Assembly (NCBI RefSeq): GCF_003391115.1 | Contig: NZ_QTJP01000001.1 | Location: 2,046,001-2,110,000, forward strand | DNA length: 64,000 bases | Source: Sphingomonas crusticola | GTDB taxonomy: Bacteria; Pseudomonadota; Alphaproteobacteria; Sphingomonadales; Sphingomonadaceae | Direction: 5' to 3' | In this document: one piece after another, positions 16,488 through 26,615 of the stretch | Layout of the letters: every line of letters starts with the position of its first letter | Numbering within the stretch: position 1 is the first letter of the stretch | Program-made: the position numbers and the translations under genes | The notes under the pieces: model-generated | What the model was told of the DNA's origin: nothing | The model's database searches: none | The model's input: only the letters and a program-made list of their open reading frames with translations

Positions 16488-16572
16488 CAGGGCAGGCTAG
16501 CTCACCCGTCCGCGACAAACCATCGTCACGATGCACGTTTTTCGGCGATGAATCTTCCCGCAAGCGCTGCCG

Positions 16573-17064
16573 CTAACAGTTGCCCAGCAGGCGCAGCGCC
16601 AGCAGTGCGACAAGTGTCTCGCAGCCCGCCTGGTCCTCGGCATCGAAGCGGGCGACGTTGGGGCTGTCGAGATCGAGGACGCCGAGCAATTCGCCATTCA
16701 CAACGATCGGAACCACCAGTTCGGACGCCGATGCCGCATCGCAGGCGATGTGCCCTGGGAAAGCGTGCACATCCTCGACCAGCTGGCTTTCGCGGGTTGC
16801 CGCCGCCGTACCGCACACGCCGCTGCCAAAGGCGATGCGAATACAGGCAGCCTTGCCCTGGAACGGCCCGAGCACGAGCTCGCCGCCGACATTGCGATAA
16901 AAGCCGGCCCAATTGAGATCGGGAAGATATTCCCACAGCAACGCCGCGGCATTCGCCATGTTGGCTATGGCATCGGGCTCATCCGCAGTAAGCCCGTCGA
17001 GCGCGCTCGCCAGGTCGCGGTACAGCTCGGCCTTGCTTCCGGCGGCGATGTCGAATTGATACAC
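16573..17064 (-). CDS. Free methionine-(R)-sulfoxide reductase (GAF domain, fRMsr)
   Basis: This 163-residue single GAF protein contains the fRMsr signature LGPFQGKAACIRIAFGSGVCGTAA. Cysteines 74, 84 and 108 keep the spacing of the three catalytic/resolving cysteines of E. coli YebR (84, 94, 118). The enzyme reduces free Met-R-sulfoxide and belongs to oxidative damage repair. I chose GTG 17064, which has GAGG eight bases upstream. It is divergent from the FAD oxidoreductase, whose start lies only 29 bases away, so the two promoters must overlap. Confidence 0.93.
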   Translation of the reverse strand: MYQFDIAAGSKAELYRDLASALDGLTADEPDAIANMANAAALLWEYLPDLNWAGFYRNVGGELVLGPFQGKAACIRIAFGSGVCGTAAATRESQLVEDVHAFPGHIACDAASASELVVPIVVNGELLGVLDLDSPNVARFDAEDQAGCETLVALLALRLLGNC

Positions 17065-17092
17065 GGATTGATCCTCGAGGAACGGAGCTTGT

Positions 17093-18697
17093 GTGAAGCC
17101 TGACGTATTGATCGTGGGCGCCGGCCACAATGGGCTGACCTGTGCTTTCTACCTCGCCAAAGCGGGGCTCAAGGTGCGGATGCTCGAGCGGCGCGGTGTC
17201 GTCGGCGGCGCGGCGGTGACGGAGGAGTTTTATCCCGGCTTCCGCAATTCGGTCGCGAGCTACACGGTCAGTCTGCTGCAGCCCAGGGTCATCAACGATA
17301 TGGCGCTGCACCAACGTGGCTTGCGTATCCTCGACCGGCCCTTCTCCAATTTCCTGCCGCAGCCCGACGGGCGGTACCTGCTGGTGGGCGGCGGGCTTGA
17401 GAAGACCCAGGCCGAATTCGCCAAATTCTCAGAAGCCGATGCGCGCGCGCTGCCGGCTTATTATGCGATGCTCGACGGCGTCGCCGACGTGCTGCGCGAC
17501 CTTGCGCTCCAGATTCCGCCCAATGCCGGCGGCGGCCCCGCGGCCTTGTTGGCCGCCGCCAAGCAGGGCGGGCGGCTGGCGCGCATGCCGATCGAGAAGC
17601 AGCGCGACGTGCTCGACCTCTTCACCAAGTCTGCACGCGCTTTCCTCGATGGCTGGTTCGAAAGCGACGCGGTCAAGGCGGGTTTCGGTTTCGATGCGGT
17701 CGTCGGCAATTATGCCAGCCCCGACACGCCGGGCTCAGCGTACGTCCTGCTCCACCACGTCTTTGGCGAGGTCAACGGCGTCAAGGGGGCATGGGGCCAT
17801 GCGGTCGGGGGCATGGGCGCGATCACGCAAGCGATGCGCCAGGCGTGCGAGGAACAGGGGGTCGAAATCCTTACCGGCGCGCCGGTGGCGCGCGTGCTGG
17901 TCGAGCAGGGCAAGGCAGTCGGTGCGCGGCTCGAGTATGGCAGCGAACATCGCGCTGCAATCGTCGCCGCAAATGTCGGGCCGCGCCTGCTTTACGACCG
18001 GCTGATCGACCCGGCGGACCTCGATCCCGATTTCGCACGGCGGGTAAAGGGCTTCAAGGTGGGCTCGGGCACATTTCGCATGAACGTCGCGCTGAGCGAA
18101 TTGCCGCGCTTTACCGCCAAGCCGGAGCCGGGAGATCATCTCAAGTCCGGCATCATCCTCGCGCCGACGCTGGATTATATGGATCGCGCCTTCACCGATG
18201 CGCGCGCCACCGGCATGTCGAAGGCGCCGATCGTGGAGATGCTTATCCCGTCGACCGTCGACGACAGCCTCGCACCCAAGGGTCAGCATGTCGCCAGCCT
18301 GTTCTGCCAGCAGTTTGCGCCGGTCCTGCCCGACGGCCGCTCCTGGGACGACGAGCGCGAAGCCGCCGCCAATCTGATCATCGCCACGGTCGAGCAATGG
18401 GCGCCGGGTTTCACCAACAGCGTGCTCGGCCGGCAGATATTGTCGCCGCTCGATCTGGAGCGGACCTTTGGGCTCATGGGCGGCGACATCATGCACGGCG
18501 CGATGTCGCTCGATCAATTGTGGTCGGCGCGGCCCATTCTCGGCAACGCCGCCTATCGCGGGCCGATCGCCGGGCTCTACATGTGCGGTGCAGGCACGCA
18601 CCCCGGCGGCGGCGTCACCGGCGCGCCGGGGCATAATGCTGCCAAGGCGATCCTGCAGGATCGATCAATTCTGGGGCGGATGTTCAGGCGGGCTTGA
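17093..18697 (+). CDS. FAD-dependent oxidoreductase, phytoene-desaturase/PYROXD2-like
   Basis: This 534-residue protein has an N-terminal dinucleotide fold (VLIVGAGHNGLTCAFYLAKAGLKVRMLERR). The second signature is VVGGAAVTEEFYPGFRNS, and the C-terminal FAD-binding segment is GLYMCGAGTHPGGGVTGAPGHNAA. Length and motifs match the CrtI-like superfamily branch that contains human PYROXD2 rather than true carotenoid desaturases; there are no carotenoid genes nearby. GTG 17093 is preceded by GGAG. The substrate is unknown. Confidence 0.88.
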   Translation: MKPDVLIVGAGHNGLTCAFYLAKAGLKVRMLERRGVVGGAAVTEEFYPGFRNSVASYTVSLLQPRVINDMALHQRGLRILDRPFSNFLPQPDGRYLLVGGGLEKTQAEFAKFSEADARALPAYYAMLDGVADVLRDLALQIPPNAGGGPAALLAAAKQGGRLARMPIEKQRDVLDLFTKSARAFLDGWFESDAVKAGFGFDAVVGNYASPDTPGSAYVLLHHVFGEVNGVKGAWGHAVGGMGAITQAMRQACEEQGVEILTGAPVARVLVEQGKAVGARLEYGSEHRAAIVAANVGPRLLYDRLIDPADLDPDFARRVKGFKVGSGTFRMNVALSELPRFTAKPEPGDHLKSGIILAPTLDYMDRAFTDARATGMSKAPIVEMLIPSTVDDSLAPKGQHVASLFCQQFAPVLPDGRSWDDEREAAANLIIATVEQWAPGFTNSVLGRQILSPLDLERTFGLMGGDIMHGAMSLDQLWSARPILGNAAYRGPIAGLYMCGAGTHPGGGVTGAPGHNAAKAILQDRSILGRMFRRA

Positions 18698-18709
18698 GCT
18701 CCCGCAACC

Positions 18710-18794
18710 GTCATGCCGGACTTGTTCCGGCACCCACCCGCCCACGAGCGATACGCTTGCTGCGTGGTGTACCCCGGAACAAATCCGGGGTGAC
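18710..18794. repeat. REP-like palindrome, intergenic copy
   Basis: Arms GTCATGCCGGACTTGTTCCGG (18710-18730) and its near-complement ending GGGGTGAC (18774-18794) flank about 43 bases. The element fills the gap between convergent FAD oxidoreductase and hydrolase genes. It is the same family as the copy inside truB and could terminate transcription from both sides. Confidence 0.8.
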
Positions 18795-18809
18795 GATTGA
18801 GAGCCTAGC

Positions 18810-19640
18810 TCAGGCTTCGATGAAGGCCAGCAGATCCGGATTAATCACGTCGGCATGGGTGGTCGCCATGCCGTGCGGGAAGCCCTCATAGGTCTTGAGC
18901 GTGCCGTGCTTGAGCAGGTTGATCCCGATCAAAGCAGCGTCCGCGATCGGCACGATCTGGTCATCGGTGCCATGCATCAACAAGACCGGCACGTCGACCG
19001 ATTTCAGATCCTCGGTGAAGTCGGTCTCGGAGAAGGCTTTCACGCAATCGACATGCGCCTTGATCCCGCCCATCATTCCTTGGCGCCACCAATTGTCGAT
19101 CACGCCCTGGACGATCTTCGCGCCCGGCCGGTTGAAGCTGTAGAAAGGCCCGGTCGGCAGATCGATATAAAATTGCGCGTGGTTGAAGGCGGTCTGCTGG
19201 CGGATGTCGTCGAACACCTCGATCGGGGTGCCGCCGGGGTTGCTGTCCGACTTGACCATGATTGGCGGGACCGCACCGATCAGCACCGCCTTGGCGACGC
19301 GCCCCGGCTTGGCGCGCGCGACATAATGGATGCACTCGCCGCCGCCGGTCGAATGGCCGACATGGATTGCGCCTTTCAAGTCGAGATGGTCGGTGACCAC
19401 CGCGACGTCGGCGGCATAGGTATCCATTTCGTTGCCAGTGTCGGTCTGGGTCGAGCGGCCGTGCCCGCGGCGATCATAGGCGATCACGCGATAGCCCTTG
19501 CCGAGGAAATACATCATCTGGATGTCCCAGTCGTCCGCGCTCAGCGGCCAACCGTGATGGAAGAAGATCGGCGTGGCGTCCTTGGGACCCCAATCCTTGT
19601 AGAATAATTCGGTCCCGTCGGCGGTGGTGACGAAAGGCAT
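18810..19640 (-). CDS. Alpha/beta hydrolase, non-haem chloroperoxidase-like
   Basis: This 276-residue alpha/beta hydrolase starts PFVTTADGTELFYKDWG. It has the oxyanion HHGWPLSADDW, the nucleophile elbow GHSTGG, the acid in HGTDDQIVP and the histidine in FPHGM. These match cofactor-free chloroperoxidases/esterases; physiologically it is more likely an esterase. I chose ATG 19640, with AGGAG seven bases upstream, over an ATG 42 bases earlier. It is divergent from the SDR gene across 168 bases. Confidence 0.92.
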   Translation of the reverse strand: MPFVTTADGTELFYKDWGPKDATPIFFHHGWPLSADDWDIQMMYFLGKGYRVIAYDRRGHGRSTQTDTGNEMDTYAADVAVVTDHLDLKGAIHVGHSTGGGECIHYVARAKPGRVAKAVLIGAVPPIMVKSDSNPGGTPIEVFDDIRQQTAFNHAQFYIDLPTGPFYSFNRPGAKIVQGVIDNWWRQGMMGGIKAHVDCVKAFSETDFTEDLKSVDVPVLLMHGTDDQIVPIADAALIGINLLKHGTLKTYEGFPHGMATTHADVINPDLLAFIEA

Positions 19641-19808
19641 GGCGAATCTCCTGGGCTGTGGCTCATTGCGATGGCGCAACAATGCGACTCCGGCGTGAAT
19701 CGGCCAAGTGCGGAAAGGGCAATGGTGGGTTGCATTTTAGTCCATATCGCGCCGGACATTCGCCGCCGTCGCTGCGTTGTGGCGACATTCCATTCCTGAG
19801 GAACGATC

Positions 19809-20666
19809 ATGAGCGACACGCCCGTCTGGTTCATTTCCGGCTGTTCGACCGGCTTCGGCAATGCGCTTGCCAAATTGGTGCTCGACCGTGGCTGGGGCGC
19901 GGTCGTCACCGCGCGCGATGCCAGCCGGGTCGCGCAACTGGCCGAGCCCTATGGCGATCGTGCGCTGGCGCTGGCCCTCGACGTCGCCGATCAGGGGCAG
20001 ATCGACGCTGTCGTCGCGGCAGCGACGGAGCGCTTCGGGCGCGTGGACGTGCTCGTCAACAATGCCGGCTACGGTTACCAATCCAGCATCGAAGAGGGCG
20101 AAGAGGCGGAGATACGCGCGCAGTTCGACGTCAACGTGTTCGGCCTGTTCGCATTGACGCGTGCGGTGTTGCCGCTGATGCGTCGCCAGCATCGCGGCCA
20201 TATCCTCAACATCACCTCGGTCGCCGGGCTCGTCGGCTTCCCCAGCTCGGGCTATTACGCGGCCTCCAAGCACGCGGTCGAAGGCTGGTCCGATGCGCTA
20301 CGCGCGGAAGCGGCACCGCTCGGTATCAAGGTTATCTGCGTCGAGCCGGGGCCCTTCCGCACCGATTGGGCCGGCCGTTCGCTCCGCCAGACGCCCAACC
20401 GCATCGCCGATTATGCCGAAACCGCCGGCAAGAGGCTGGAAGGGACCAGGGCCGTCAGCGGCACGCAGGCGGGCGATCCGGTGCGGGCCGGCGAAGCGAT
20501 GATCGCGCTGACCGAGATGGCCGATCCGCCGAGCAATGTCGTGCTCGGCGCCTGGGGCTATGATGCGGTCACCAAGGCGCTGCGCGAACGGCTCGCCACG
20601 ATCGAAAGCCAGCGGGATCTTGCACTCGGGACCGATTATCCTGAAGGCGAGTTGGCGGCCGGTTAA
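19809..20666 (+). CDS. Short-chain dehydrogenase/reductase
   Basis: This 285-residue classical SDR has cofactor motif SGCSTGFG, NNAGYGY, catalytic Ser in ITSVAG and YYAASK (Tyr and Lys). The SGCSTGFG variant and LGIKVICVEPGPFRTDW are typical of a widespread oxidoreductase subgroup. The C-terminal extension runs to EGELAAG. CTGAGGAACGATC precedes ATG 19809. It is divergent from the chloroperoxidase-like hydrolase. The substrate is unknown. Confidence 0.92.
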   Translation: MSDTPVWFISGCSTGFGNALAKLVLDRGWGAVVTARDASRVAQLAEPYGDRALALALDVADQGQIDAVVAAATERFGRVDVLVNNAGYGYQSSIEEGEEAEIRAQFDVNVFGLFALTRAVLPLMRRQHRGHILNITSVAGLVGFPSSGYYAASKHAVEGWSDALRAEAAPLGIKVICVEPGPFRTDWAGRSLRQTPNRIADYAETAGKRLEGTRAVSGTQAGDPVRAGEAMIALTEMADPPSNVVLGAWGYDAVTKALRERLATIESQRDLALGTDYPEGELAAG

Positions 20667-20691
20667 CGGCTGGACCGAGATTGCTTTATGA

Positions 20692-20726
20692 GCGTCATCG
20701 CGAGCGCAGCGAAGCAACCCAGGCCG
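20692..20726. repeat. Half of a dispersed repeat (GCGTCATCGCGAGCGCAGCGAAGCAA)
   Basis: A CGTCATCGCGAGCGCAGCGA-type unit, often seen as an arm of a REP-like palindrome in alphaproteobacteria, sits between the SDR stop and the glnA terminator. The opposite arm is not present nearby, so this is probably a remnant. Confidence 0.45.
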
Positions 20727-20743
20727 CAACCAAGGAAAAGGCT

Positions 20744-20777
20744 CACAACAAAACGCCCGGAGGTTTCCCCCCGGGCG
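20744..20777 (-). terminator. Rho-independent terminator of glnA
   Basis: On the minus strand ACGCCCGG (20777-20770) pairs with CCGGGCGT (20759-20752), followed by TTTTGTTGT. It lies 25 bases after the glnA stop. Confidence 0.85.
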
Positions 20778-20801
20778 TCTCGCTCGCTCGATCTGACAGG
20801 A

Positions 20802-22214
20802 TCAGGCCGAATAATACATATCGAACTCGACCGGCGCCGGGGTCATCTCCCAGCGGGCGACTTCCGGCCACTTGAGCTCCATATAGCTTTCGATCTGGTC
20901 CTCGGTGAACACGCCGCCCTTGAGAAGGAAGGCGTGGTCGGCGGCCAGGCTGTCGAGCGCCTCGCGCAGCGACGCGCACACGGTCGGCACCAGGCTCAAC
21001 TCCTCCGGCGGCAGGTCATAGAGGTTCTTGTCCATCGCCTCGCCGGGGTGGATCTTGTTCTCGATCCCATCGAGACCGGCCATAAGTAGCGCGGCATAGC
21101 AATAATAAGGGTTCGCCATCGCGTCGGGGAAGCGGAACTCGACGCGCTTGGCCTTGGCGCCCGCGCCGTACGGGATGCGACACGAGGCGGAGCGGTTGCG
21201 CGACGAATAGGCCAGCAGCACCGGCGCCTCGTAACCCGGCACCAGGCGCTTGTAGCTGTTGGTGGTCGGGTTGGTGAAGGCATTCAGCGCCTTGGCATGC
21301 TTGATCACGCCGCCGATGAAATACAGGCACATGTCGGACAGGCCGGCATAGCCGTTACCGGCGAACAACGGCGTGCCGCCGTCCCAGATCGACATGTGGG
21401 TGTGCATGCCCGAGCCATTATCCTTGGCGATCGGCTTCGGCATGAAGGTGACGGTCTTGCCGTAGGCCTGCGCCACCTGCCACACGACATACTTATAGAT
21501 CTGCATGCGGTCGGCGGTGGTTACGAGCGTGCCGAAGGTCAGGCCGAGCTCGTGCTGGGCGGCGGCCACCTCGTGATGGTGCTTGTCGCACGGCAGGCCC
21601 ATTTCCAGCATGGTCGAGACCATCTCGCCGCGGATGTCGACCGCGCTGTCGACCGGCGCGACCGGGAAATAGCCGCCCTTGGCGCGCGGCCGGTGGGCGA
21701 GGTTGCCCTGCTCATATTCCTTGCCGGTGTTGGTCGGCAGCTCGACATCGTCGATCTTGTAATAGCTCTCATTGTAGGTGGTATCGAACTGCACATTGTC
21801 GAACATGAAGAACTCGGCCTCAGGGCCGACATAGACCGTGTCGCCGATACCCAGCGTCTTCAGATAGGCCTCGGCGCGCTTGGCGGTGGAACGCGGATCG
21901 CGGCTGTAAAGATCGCCGGTCGAAGGCTCGACGATGTCGCACACCAGGATCAGCATCGGGGTGGCCGAGAAGGGATCGATCCACACCGCGTCCAGATCGG
22001 GCTTCAGGATCATGTCGGATTCGTTGATCGTCTTCCAGCCCTCGATCGAGCTGCCGTCGAACATGAAGCCGTCGTTGAGCTCGTCGTCACCGACAACACT
22101 CGCGACCATCGTCAGATGCTGCCACTTGCCCTTGGGATCGGTGAAACGAAGATCGACCCACTCGATCTCCTTGTCCTTGATCATCTTGAGAACGTCGGAC
22201 GCCTTGTTCGCCAT
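20802..22214 (-). CDS. glnA: Type I glutamine synthetase
   Basis: This 470-residue enzyme makes glutamine from glutamate, ammonia and ATP. Motifs include [19 protein letters not shown], the ATP-site [30 protein letters not shown] and [10 protein letters not shown], whose Tyr is the adenylylation site of GS-I beta enzymes. Its length is normal. It lies downstream of glnB in the same direction, so uridylylated P-II can control both expression and adenylylation. A REP-like repeat fills part of the 144-base glnB-glnA gap. Confidence 0.98.
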   Translation of the reverse strand: MANKASDVLKMIKDKEIEWVDLRFTDPKGKWQHLTMVASVVGDDELNDGFMFDGSSIEGWKTINESDMILKPDLDAVWIDPFSATPMLILVCDIVEPSTGDLYSRDPRSTAKRAEAYLKTLGIGDTVYVGPEAEFFMFDNVQFDTTYNESYYKIDDVELPTNTGKEYEQGNLAHRPRAKGGYFPVAPVDSAVDIRGEMVSTMLEMGLPCDKHHHEVAAAQHELGLTFGTLVTTADRMQIYKYVVWQVAQAYGKTVTFMPKPIAKDNGSGMHTHMSIWDGGTPLFAGNGYAGLSDMCLYFIGGVIKHAKALNAFTNPTTNSYKRLVPGYEAPVLLAYSSRNRSASCRIPYGAGAKAKRVEFRFPDAMANPYYCYAALLMAGLDGIENKIHPGEAMDKNLYDLPPEELSLVPTVCASLREALDSLAADHAFLLKGGVFTEDQIESYMELKWPEVARWEMTPAPVEFDMYYSA

Positions 22215-22257
22215 GTCTGTCTTCCCCGTGTCGTCGCCGCAGCGACTTCTTTAAGCC

Positions 22258-22347
22258 GTCACCCCAGCGGAGGCTGGGGTCTTCTGTGAATTGCCCATTC
22301 GGCTTGACGCCCACCTCCCGCGATCCTGACTTTCGTCAGGATAACGA
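22258..22347. repeat. REP-like element in the glnB-glnA gap
   Basis: Two hairpins lie in tandem. CCCCAGC..GCTGGGG (22262-22279) follows a GTCA start, and ATCCTGAC..GTCAGGAT (22323-22342) follows it. The outer GTCA...TAAC ends recall the intergenic elements at 18710 and 37673. It lies inside the probable glnB-glnA transcript, where such elements often set relative mRNA stability. Confidence 0.6.
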
Positions 22348-22358
22348 GGCGTGCGTCG

Positions 22359-23135
<777 letters not shown>

Positions 23136-23140
23136 CTAGT

Positions 23141-23920
23141 CTAACGCGGGAGGATCGGCGGGACCCGGCTAGCCACCAACTCCTTAGTCGCCCGCTCGAT
23201 CGACCATAACGTGCGCGGCCGCTGGCGATCCCAGTCGATCGCCTGGCCGCCGGTAGGCATGGCGATCACTGCCACCAGCTCGAGCACCCCGCCTTCGTCC
23301 GGAACGCGCAGCGCATAGACTTCCGCGCGATCGTGGCCGGTGACGTATAGCAGGCCGTCTTTGCCCCACGCGCCGCCCGACGCGCTTTTTGGCGCCATCC
23401 GCCCCAGCACAGCCTCCGGGAAGGCCCATTGCGCCTGTTCATGCCACTCAGGGTCGTAGCGTACCAACGTCGTAGTGCGGTGGTCGCGGCCCGGCTCACC
23501 GCCATGCCCGTCATAATTGGCGAAGCACGCCCACCAGCTGCCCTTGTGGCGTAACACCCAGGTCAGCGAGCCCTGGCCGTGGCCGATATCCTGCGTCCCG
23601 AGGTGATGCAGATCGCGCGCGTCGAAGCGCTCGATCATGCTCGCCATCGGCACGTCCGGATAATTGGACGCGGCGCAGATAAGGGTCGCATGCTCGACCG
23701 TGCAGCTGTTGATATGGCGGAAATGCGCCGGATCGCCCGTCCATCGCGCCACCTGCCGGCCGGTCCGGGCGTCGATCTTGGCGATGGTGTGGTTGTCGAT
23801 CGCATAGACGTGGCGGCCGTCCGACGCGACGCCCTGATCCGCATCGGCCGCGGCGATCCGGCGCAGCTCCTGCGCCTGCAGCGCCATCGCGGCGGCGAGG
23901 ATGACCGGCATGGCGAGCAT
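23141..23920 (-). CDS. Exported propeller-like protein coupled to a TonB receptor
   Basis: This 259-residue protein begins MLAMPVILAAAMALQAQE, a signal peptide. The mature part has repeating strand patterns (VASDGRHVYAIDNHTIAKIDARTGRQVARW, ASNYPDVPMASMIERFDA, GSLTWVLRHKGSWWACFANYDG, GGAWGKDGLLYVTGHDRAEVYALR) that look like beta-propeller blades of the YncE/NHL type. Its ATG overlaps the stop of the TonB-dependent receptor (TGATG), so the two are translationally coupled and probably act on one ligand at the outer membrane. The ligand and fold are inferred. Confidence 0.8.
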   Translation of the reverse strand: MLAMPVILAAAMALQAQELRRIAAADADQGVASDGRHVYAIDNHTIAKIDARTGRQVARWTGDPAHFRHINSCTVEHATLICAASNYPDVPMASMIERFDARDLHHLGTQDIGHGQGSLTWVLRHKGSWWACFANYDGHGGEPGRDHRTTTLVRYDPEWHEQAQWAFPEAVLGRMAPKSASGGAWGKDGLLYVTGHDRAEVYALRVPDEGGVLELVAVIAMPTGGQAIDWDRQRPRTLWSIERATKELVASRVPPILPR

Positions 23921-26514
23921 CAGAATTTGACCGATACGCCGCCATAGAAGGTTCGGCCATAACGTTCGTTCTGGATCAGCCAATCGGGATTGCCCGCTTG
24001 ATATTGGCGGGTCGGCTCGTCGGTCAGATTCTGCGCCTCGAAGAAGATCTGCACGTTGCGCAGCAGGGCCACGCTCGCCTTGGCGTCGAGCCGGCGCAGA
24101 TCGTCATTGTACTGATCGTTATAGGAAGGCGTGCCGATCGCCAGCAACGCATGGCCGGTATTGTGATAGGCGATCGACGCCTCGACGGGGCCCTTCTGGT
24201 AGAATAATTCGGCGCCGTACAGATATTTGGACTGGTTGGGGAAGGTGGAGCTGCGCCCGTCGGGCAGGGTCAGCGTCGACTCGGTCAGCGTGCCGGTCAG
24301 CTGGATGCCGAAGCCCGACAGCAGGCCCGGCAGGAAATTGAACTGCTGCTGATATTGCGCCTCGATTCCGGCAATGTCGCCCCTGTCGGCATTGAGCGGC
24401 TGCGTGATCGCGAGCGTGGCATAGGATACGCCCTGATAAACGGTGTTGCGCAACACGGTGGTGGCGCTGAAGATCGGATTGGCGACCTTCTTGTAGAACA
24501 CGCCCGCGCTGAGCACCGCGCCGCGCGCGAAATACCATTCGGCGGTCGCGTCGTAATTGTCGGCGCGATAGGGCTTGAGGTCGACATTGCCGAGCGAAAC
24601 CGCGCCGTTGACCGTGTCGATCGATCCTCCGGGCGACAAATTGCTATATTCCGGCCGGCCCAGGCTGCGCGAATAAGCCAGCCGGAAGACGGTATTGCCC
24701 GACGGACGGACGTTCACCAGCAGCGACGGCAGCCAGTCGCCATAGCGGTTGGTGCGCGCCGCCGGCGTCACGCTGGTGCCGGTCAGCTGGAAGCCGGTCA
24801 CGTCCAGCTTGGTATGTTCGTAGCGCACGCCCGGCGTCACCGTCAGCGCACCGAAGCGCAGGATCGCCATCGCATAGGCCGCGCCGACATCCTCGGTCAG
24901 CTTGAAATCGGCGGTGGTGTTGGCGAGCAATGTTGCCGCCGGGTCGATCGGCATTAGCGGCCCGCCGAGATTGGTGGCGGTGAAGGCCTGCAGCGCCGGG
25001 ATATTGAAGGTCGGGCTGTTATTATAGCATTGGCTGGTGTCGGCGCTGTTCGGCTGCACGCAGATGCCGGGCCCGCCGAGACCATATTGGCCGAGCGTGA
25101 AGCGATTGGCCGTGGGCGTCGCGCGCACATAGGTCGGGTTGTCCTGGTCGAAATCGCGGTCGGTATTGCGATATTTCGCCCCGAACTGCAGCAGGCTGCC
25201 CCCGCCCAGATCATATTTGGCGTCGATCTTGCTCTGCCAGATCTTCTCGGTGTTGAGCTGGTGGAACTTCGTATACTGCCGGAACTGCATCTGGTCGGCG
25301 GTGCATTCGGTCACCGGCGCGGCGGAATAGACCTTGTCGCTGAAATCGAAATTGACCGGCCCGGTATTGCAGCGGAACTGCCAGATCGGGTAGCGGTCGA
25401 GCGTCTGGTTACGGCTGTAGGCGCCCTCATAATCCAGCTTGAGCGCACCCAGCTCGGTCGATCCGCCGGCCATGCCGGTCGCCAGATATTTGGACTTATA
25501 ATCCAGCCGCAAATCCTCGCGCCGCTCCGGGCCGGTGCCGGGCGTTCCGGTCTGCGAGCTCGGCGTGCCCGCCACCGTGCCGGTCAAGCCATTGGCGTTG
25601 AGCACGAATGCCGGCGTGCCGGCCAGCGCGGCGGTCGCGAAATCCAGCCGGTAGCGCGGGCGGACCTCGTCCTCGGTGAATTTGGAATAGACGCCGCGCA
25701 CGAAGAAGCTCTGCGTATCGCTCGGATGCCAATCGAACGATCCGGTCGCGCCGATCCGCTTCCGGTCGAGCGAATATTCGGTATATTTGACATTGTCGGG
25801 CACGCCGCCGCGCGCGAAGCGCGCGTCGGGCCGCCAATTGTCCGGATAGAAGCCCTCGCTCACGAAATCGCGGTTGGAGTAGCTCGCGCCGAGCGTCACG
25901 CCGAACTGCTCGTCCGCGCCGAAGCGCTTGGCGACACTGACGTCGCCCTGCACCGGCACCTTGTCGTTCAGCTGCTGCTTGCCGGCCTTGCCGCTGGCGG
26001 CGAGCGAGAAGCTTTCCTTGAAGTCGAACGCGGTCTGCGTGACCAGATTGACCACGCCGCCAATGCCCTGGCCGTCCATATCGGCGGTCTTGACCTTGGC
26101 GATCTCGACCCGGTTGAGCAATTGGCCGGAGACGATATCGAGCGGCAGCGAACGCGTCGCCCCGTCCGGGTTGCCGATCTCCAGCCCGTTCAACGTGTAA
26201 TTGTTGAGATAGGATGGCACGCCGCGGATCGAGACGTAACGGCCCTCGCCCTGGTCGTAGGTCACGCCGACGCCGGGCAGATGCTCGATCACCTCAGCGA
26301 CATTGCGGTCGGGGAGGCGCCCGATCTCGTCGGCCGCTGCGACGTCCAGCACGCCCAACGCGTCCCGCTTGGCGGTGATCGCGCGCTGCTGGCTGGCGCG
26401 CTGCCCGGTGATGACGACCTCTTCGCCGGGCGCCGGATCGTCGGCAGCGACCTGAGCATGAGCGGCGGAAGCCAGGGCCGCGAGAGCTACGGCGGCAAGC
26501 AAGCGAATACGCAT
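23920..26514 (-). CDS. TonB-dependent receptor
   Basis: This 864-residue outer-membrane protein has a signal peptide ending AAHAQ. A TonB-box-like EEVVITGQR follows, then a plug with GRLPDRNVAEVIEHLPGVGV, YVSIRGVPSYLNNYTLNGL and IGGVVNLVTQ. The rest is a beta-barrel ending YGRTFYGGVSVKF with a terminal Phe. The architecture matches sphingomonad carbohydrate/catecholate-type receptors, but the substrate is unknown. I chose ATG 26514 before the signal peptide; a longer open frame upstream lacks a signal. It is translationally coupled to the following propeller gene. Confidence 0.93.
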   Translation of the reverse strand: MRIRLLAAVALAALASAAHAQVAADDPAPGEEVVITGQRASQQRAITAKRDALGVLDVAAADEIGRLPDRNVAEVIEHLPGVGVTYDQGEGRYVSIRGVPSYLNNYTLNGLEIGNPDGATRSLPLDIVSGQLLNRVEIAKVKTADMDGQGIGGVVNLVTQTAFDFKESFSLAASGKAGKQQLNDKVPVQGDVSVAKRFGADEQFGVTLGASYSNRDFVSEGFYPDNWRPDARFARGGVPDNVKYTEYSLDRKRIGATGSFDWHPSDTQSFFVRGVYSKFTEDEVRPRYRLDFATAALAGTPAFVLNANGLTGTVAGTPSSQTGTPGTGPERREDLRLDYKSKYLATGMAGGSTELGALKLDYEGAYSRNQTLDRYPIWQFRCNTGPVNFDFSDKVYSAAPVTECTADQMQFRQYTKFHQLNTEKIWQSKIDAKYDLGGGSLLQFGAKYRNTDRDFDQDNPTYVRATPTANRFTLGQYGLGGPGICVQPNSADTSQCYNNSPTFNIPALQAFTATNLGGPLMPIDPAATLLANTTADFKLTEDVGAAYAMAILRFGALTVTPGVRYEHTKLDVTGFQLTGTSVTPAARTNRYGDWLPSLLVNVRPSGNTVFRLAYSRSLGRPEYSNLSPGGSIDTVNGAVSLGNVDLKPYRADNYDATAEWYFARGAVLSAGVFYKKVANPIFSATTVLRNTVYQGVSYATLAITQPLNADRGDIAGIEAQYQQQFNFLPGLLSGFGIQLTGTLTESTLTLPDGRSSTFPNQSKYLYGAELFYQKGPVEASIAYHNTGHALLAIGTPSYNDQYNDDLRRLDAKASVALLRNVQIFFEAQNLTDEPTRQYQAGNPDWLIQNERYGRTFYGGVSVKF

Positions 26515-26615
26515 GGTGGAATGCCCCTTTGCCGACGCGCTAGCGCGGGAATGTGACACTTGTGTTCGCGGTTCGTGACGCTTCCGCGACAGGCAATGCA
26601 ACAGTTCGGCCGCCG

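Noticed and set aside
25030-26556. Rightward 508-codon open frame
   Set aside because: Antisense to the TonB receptor; no plausible domain or ribosome site.
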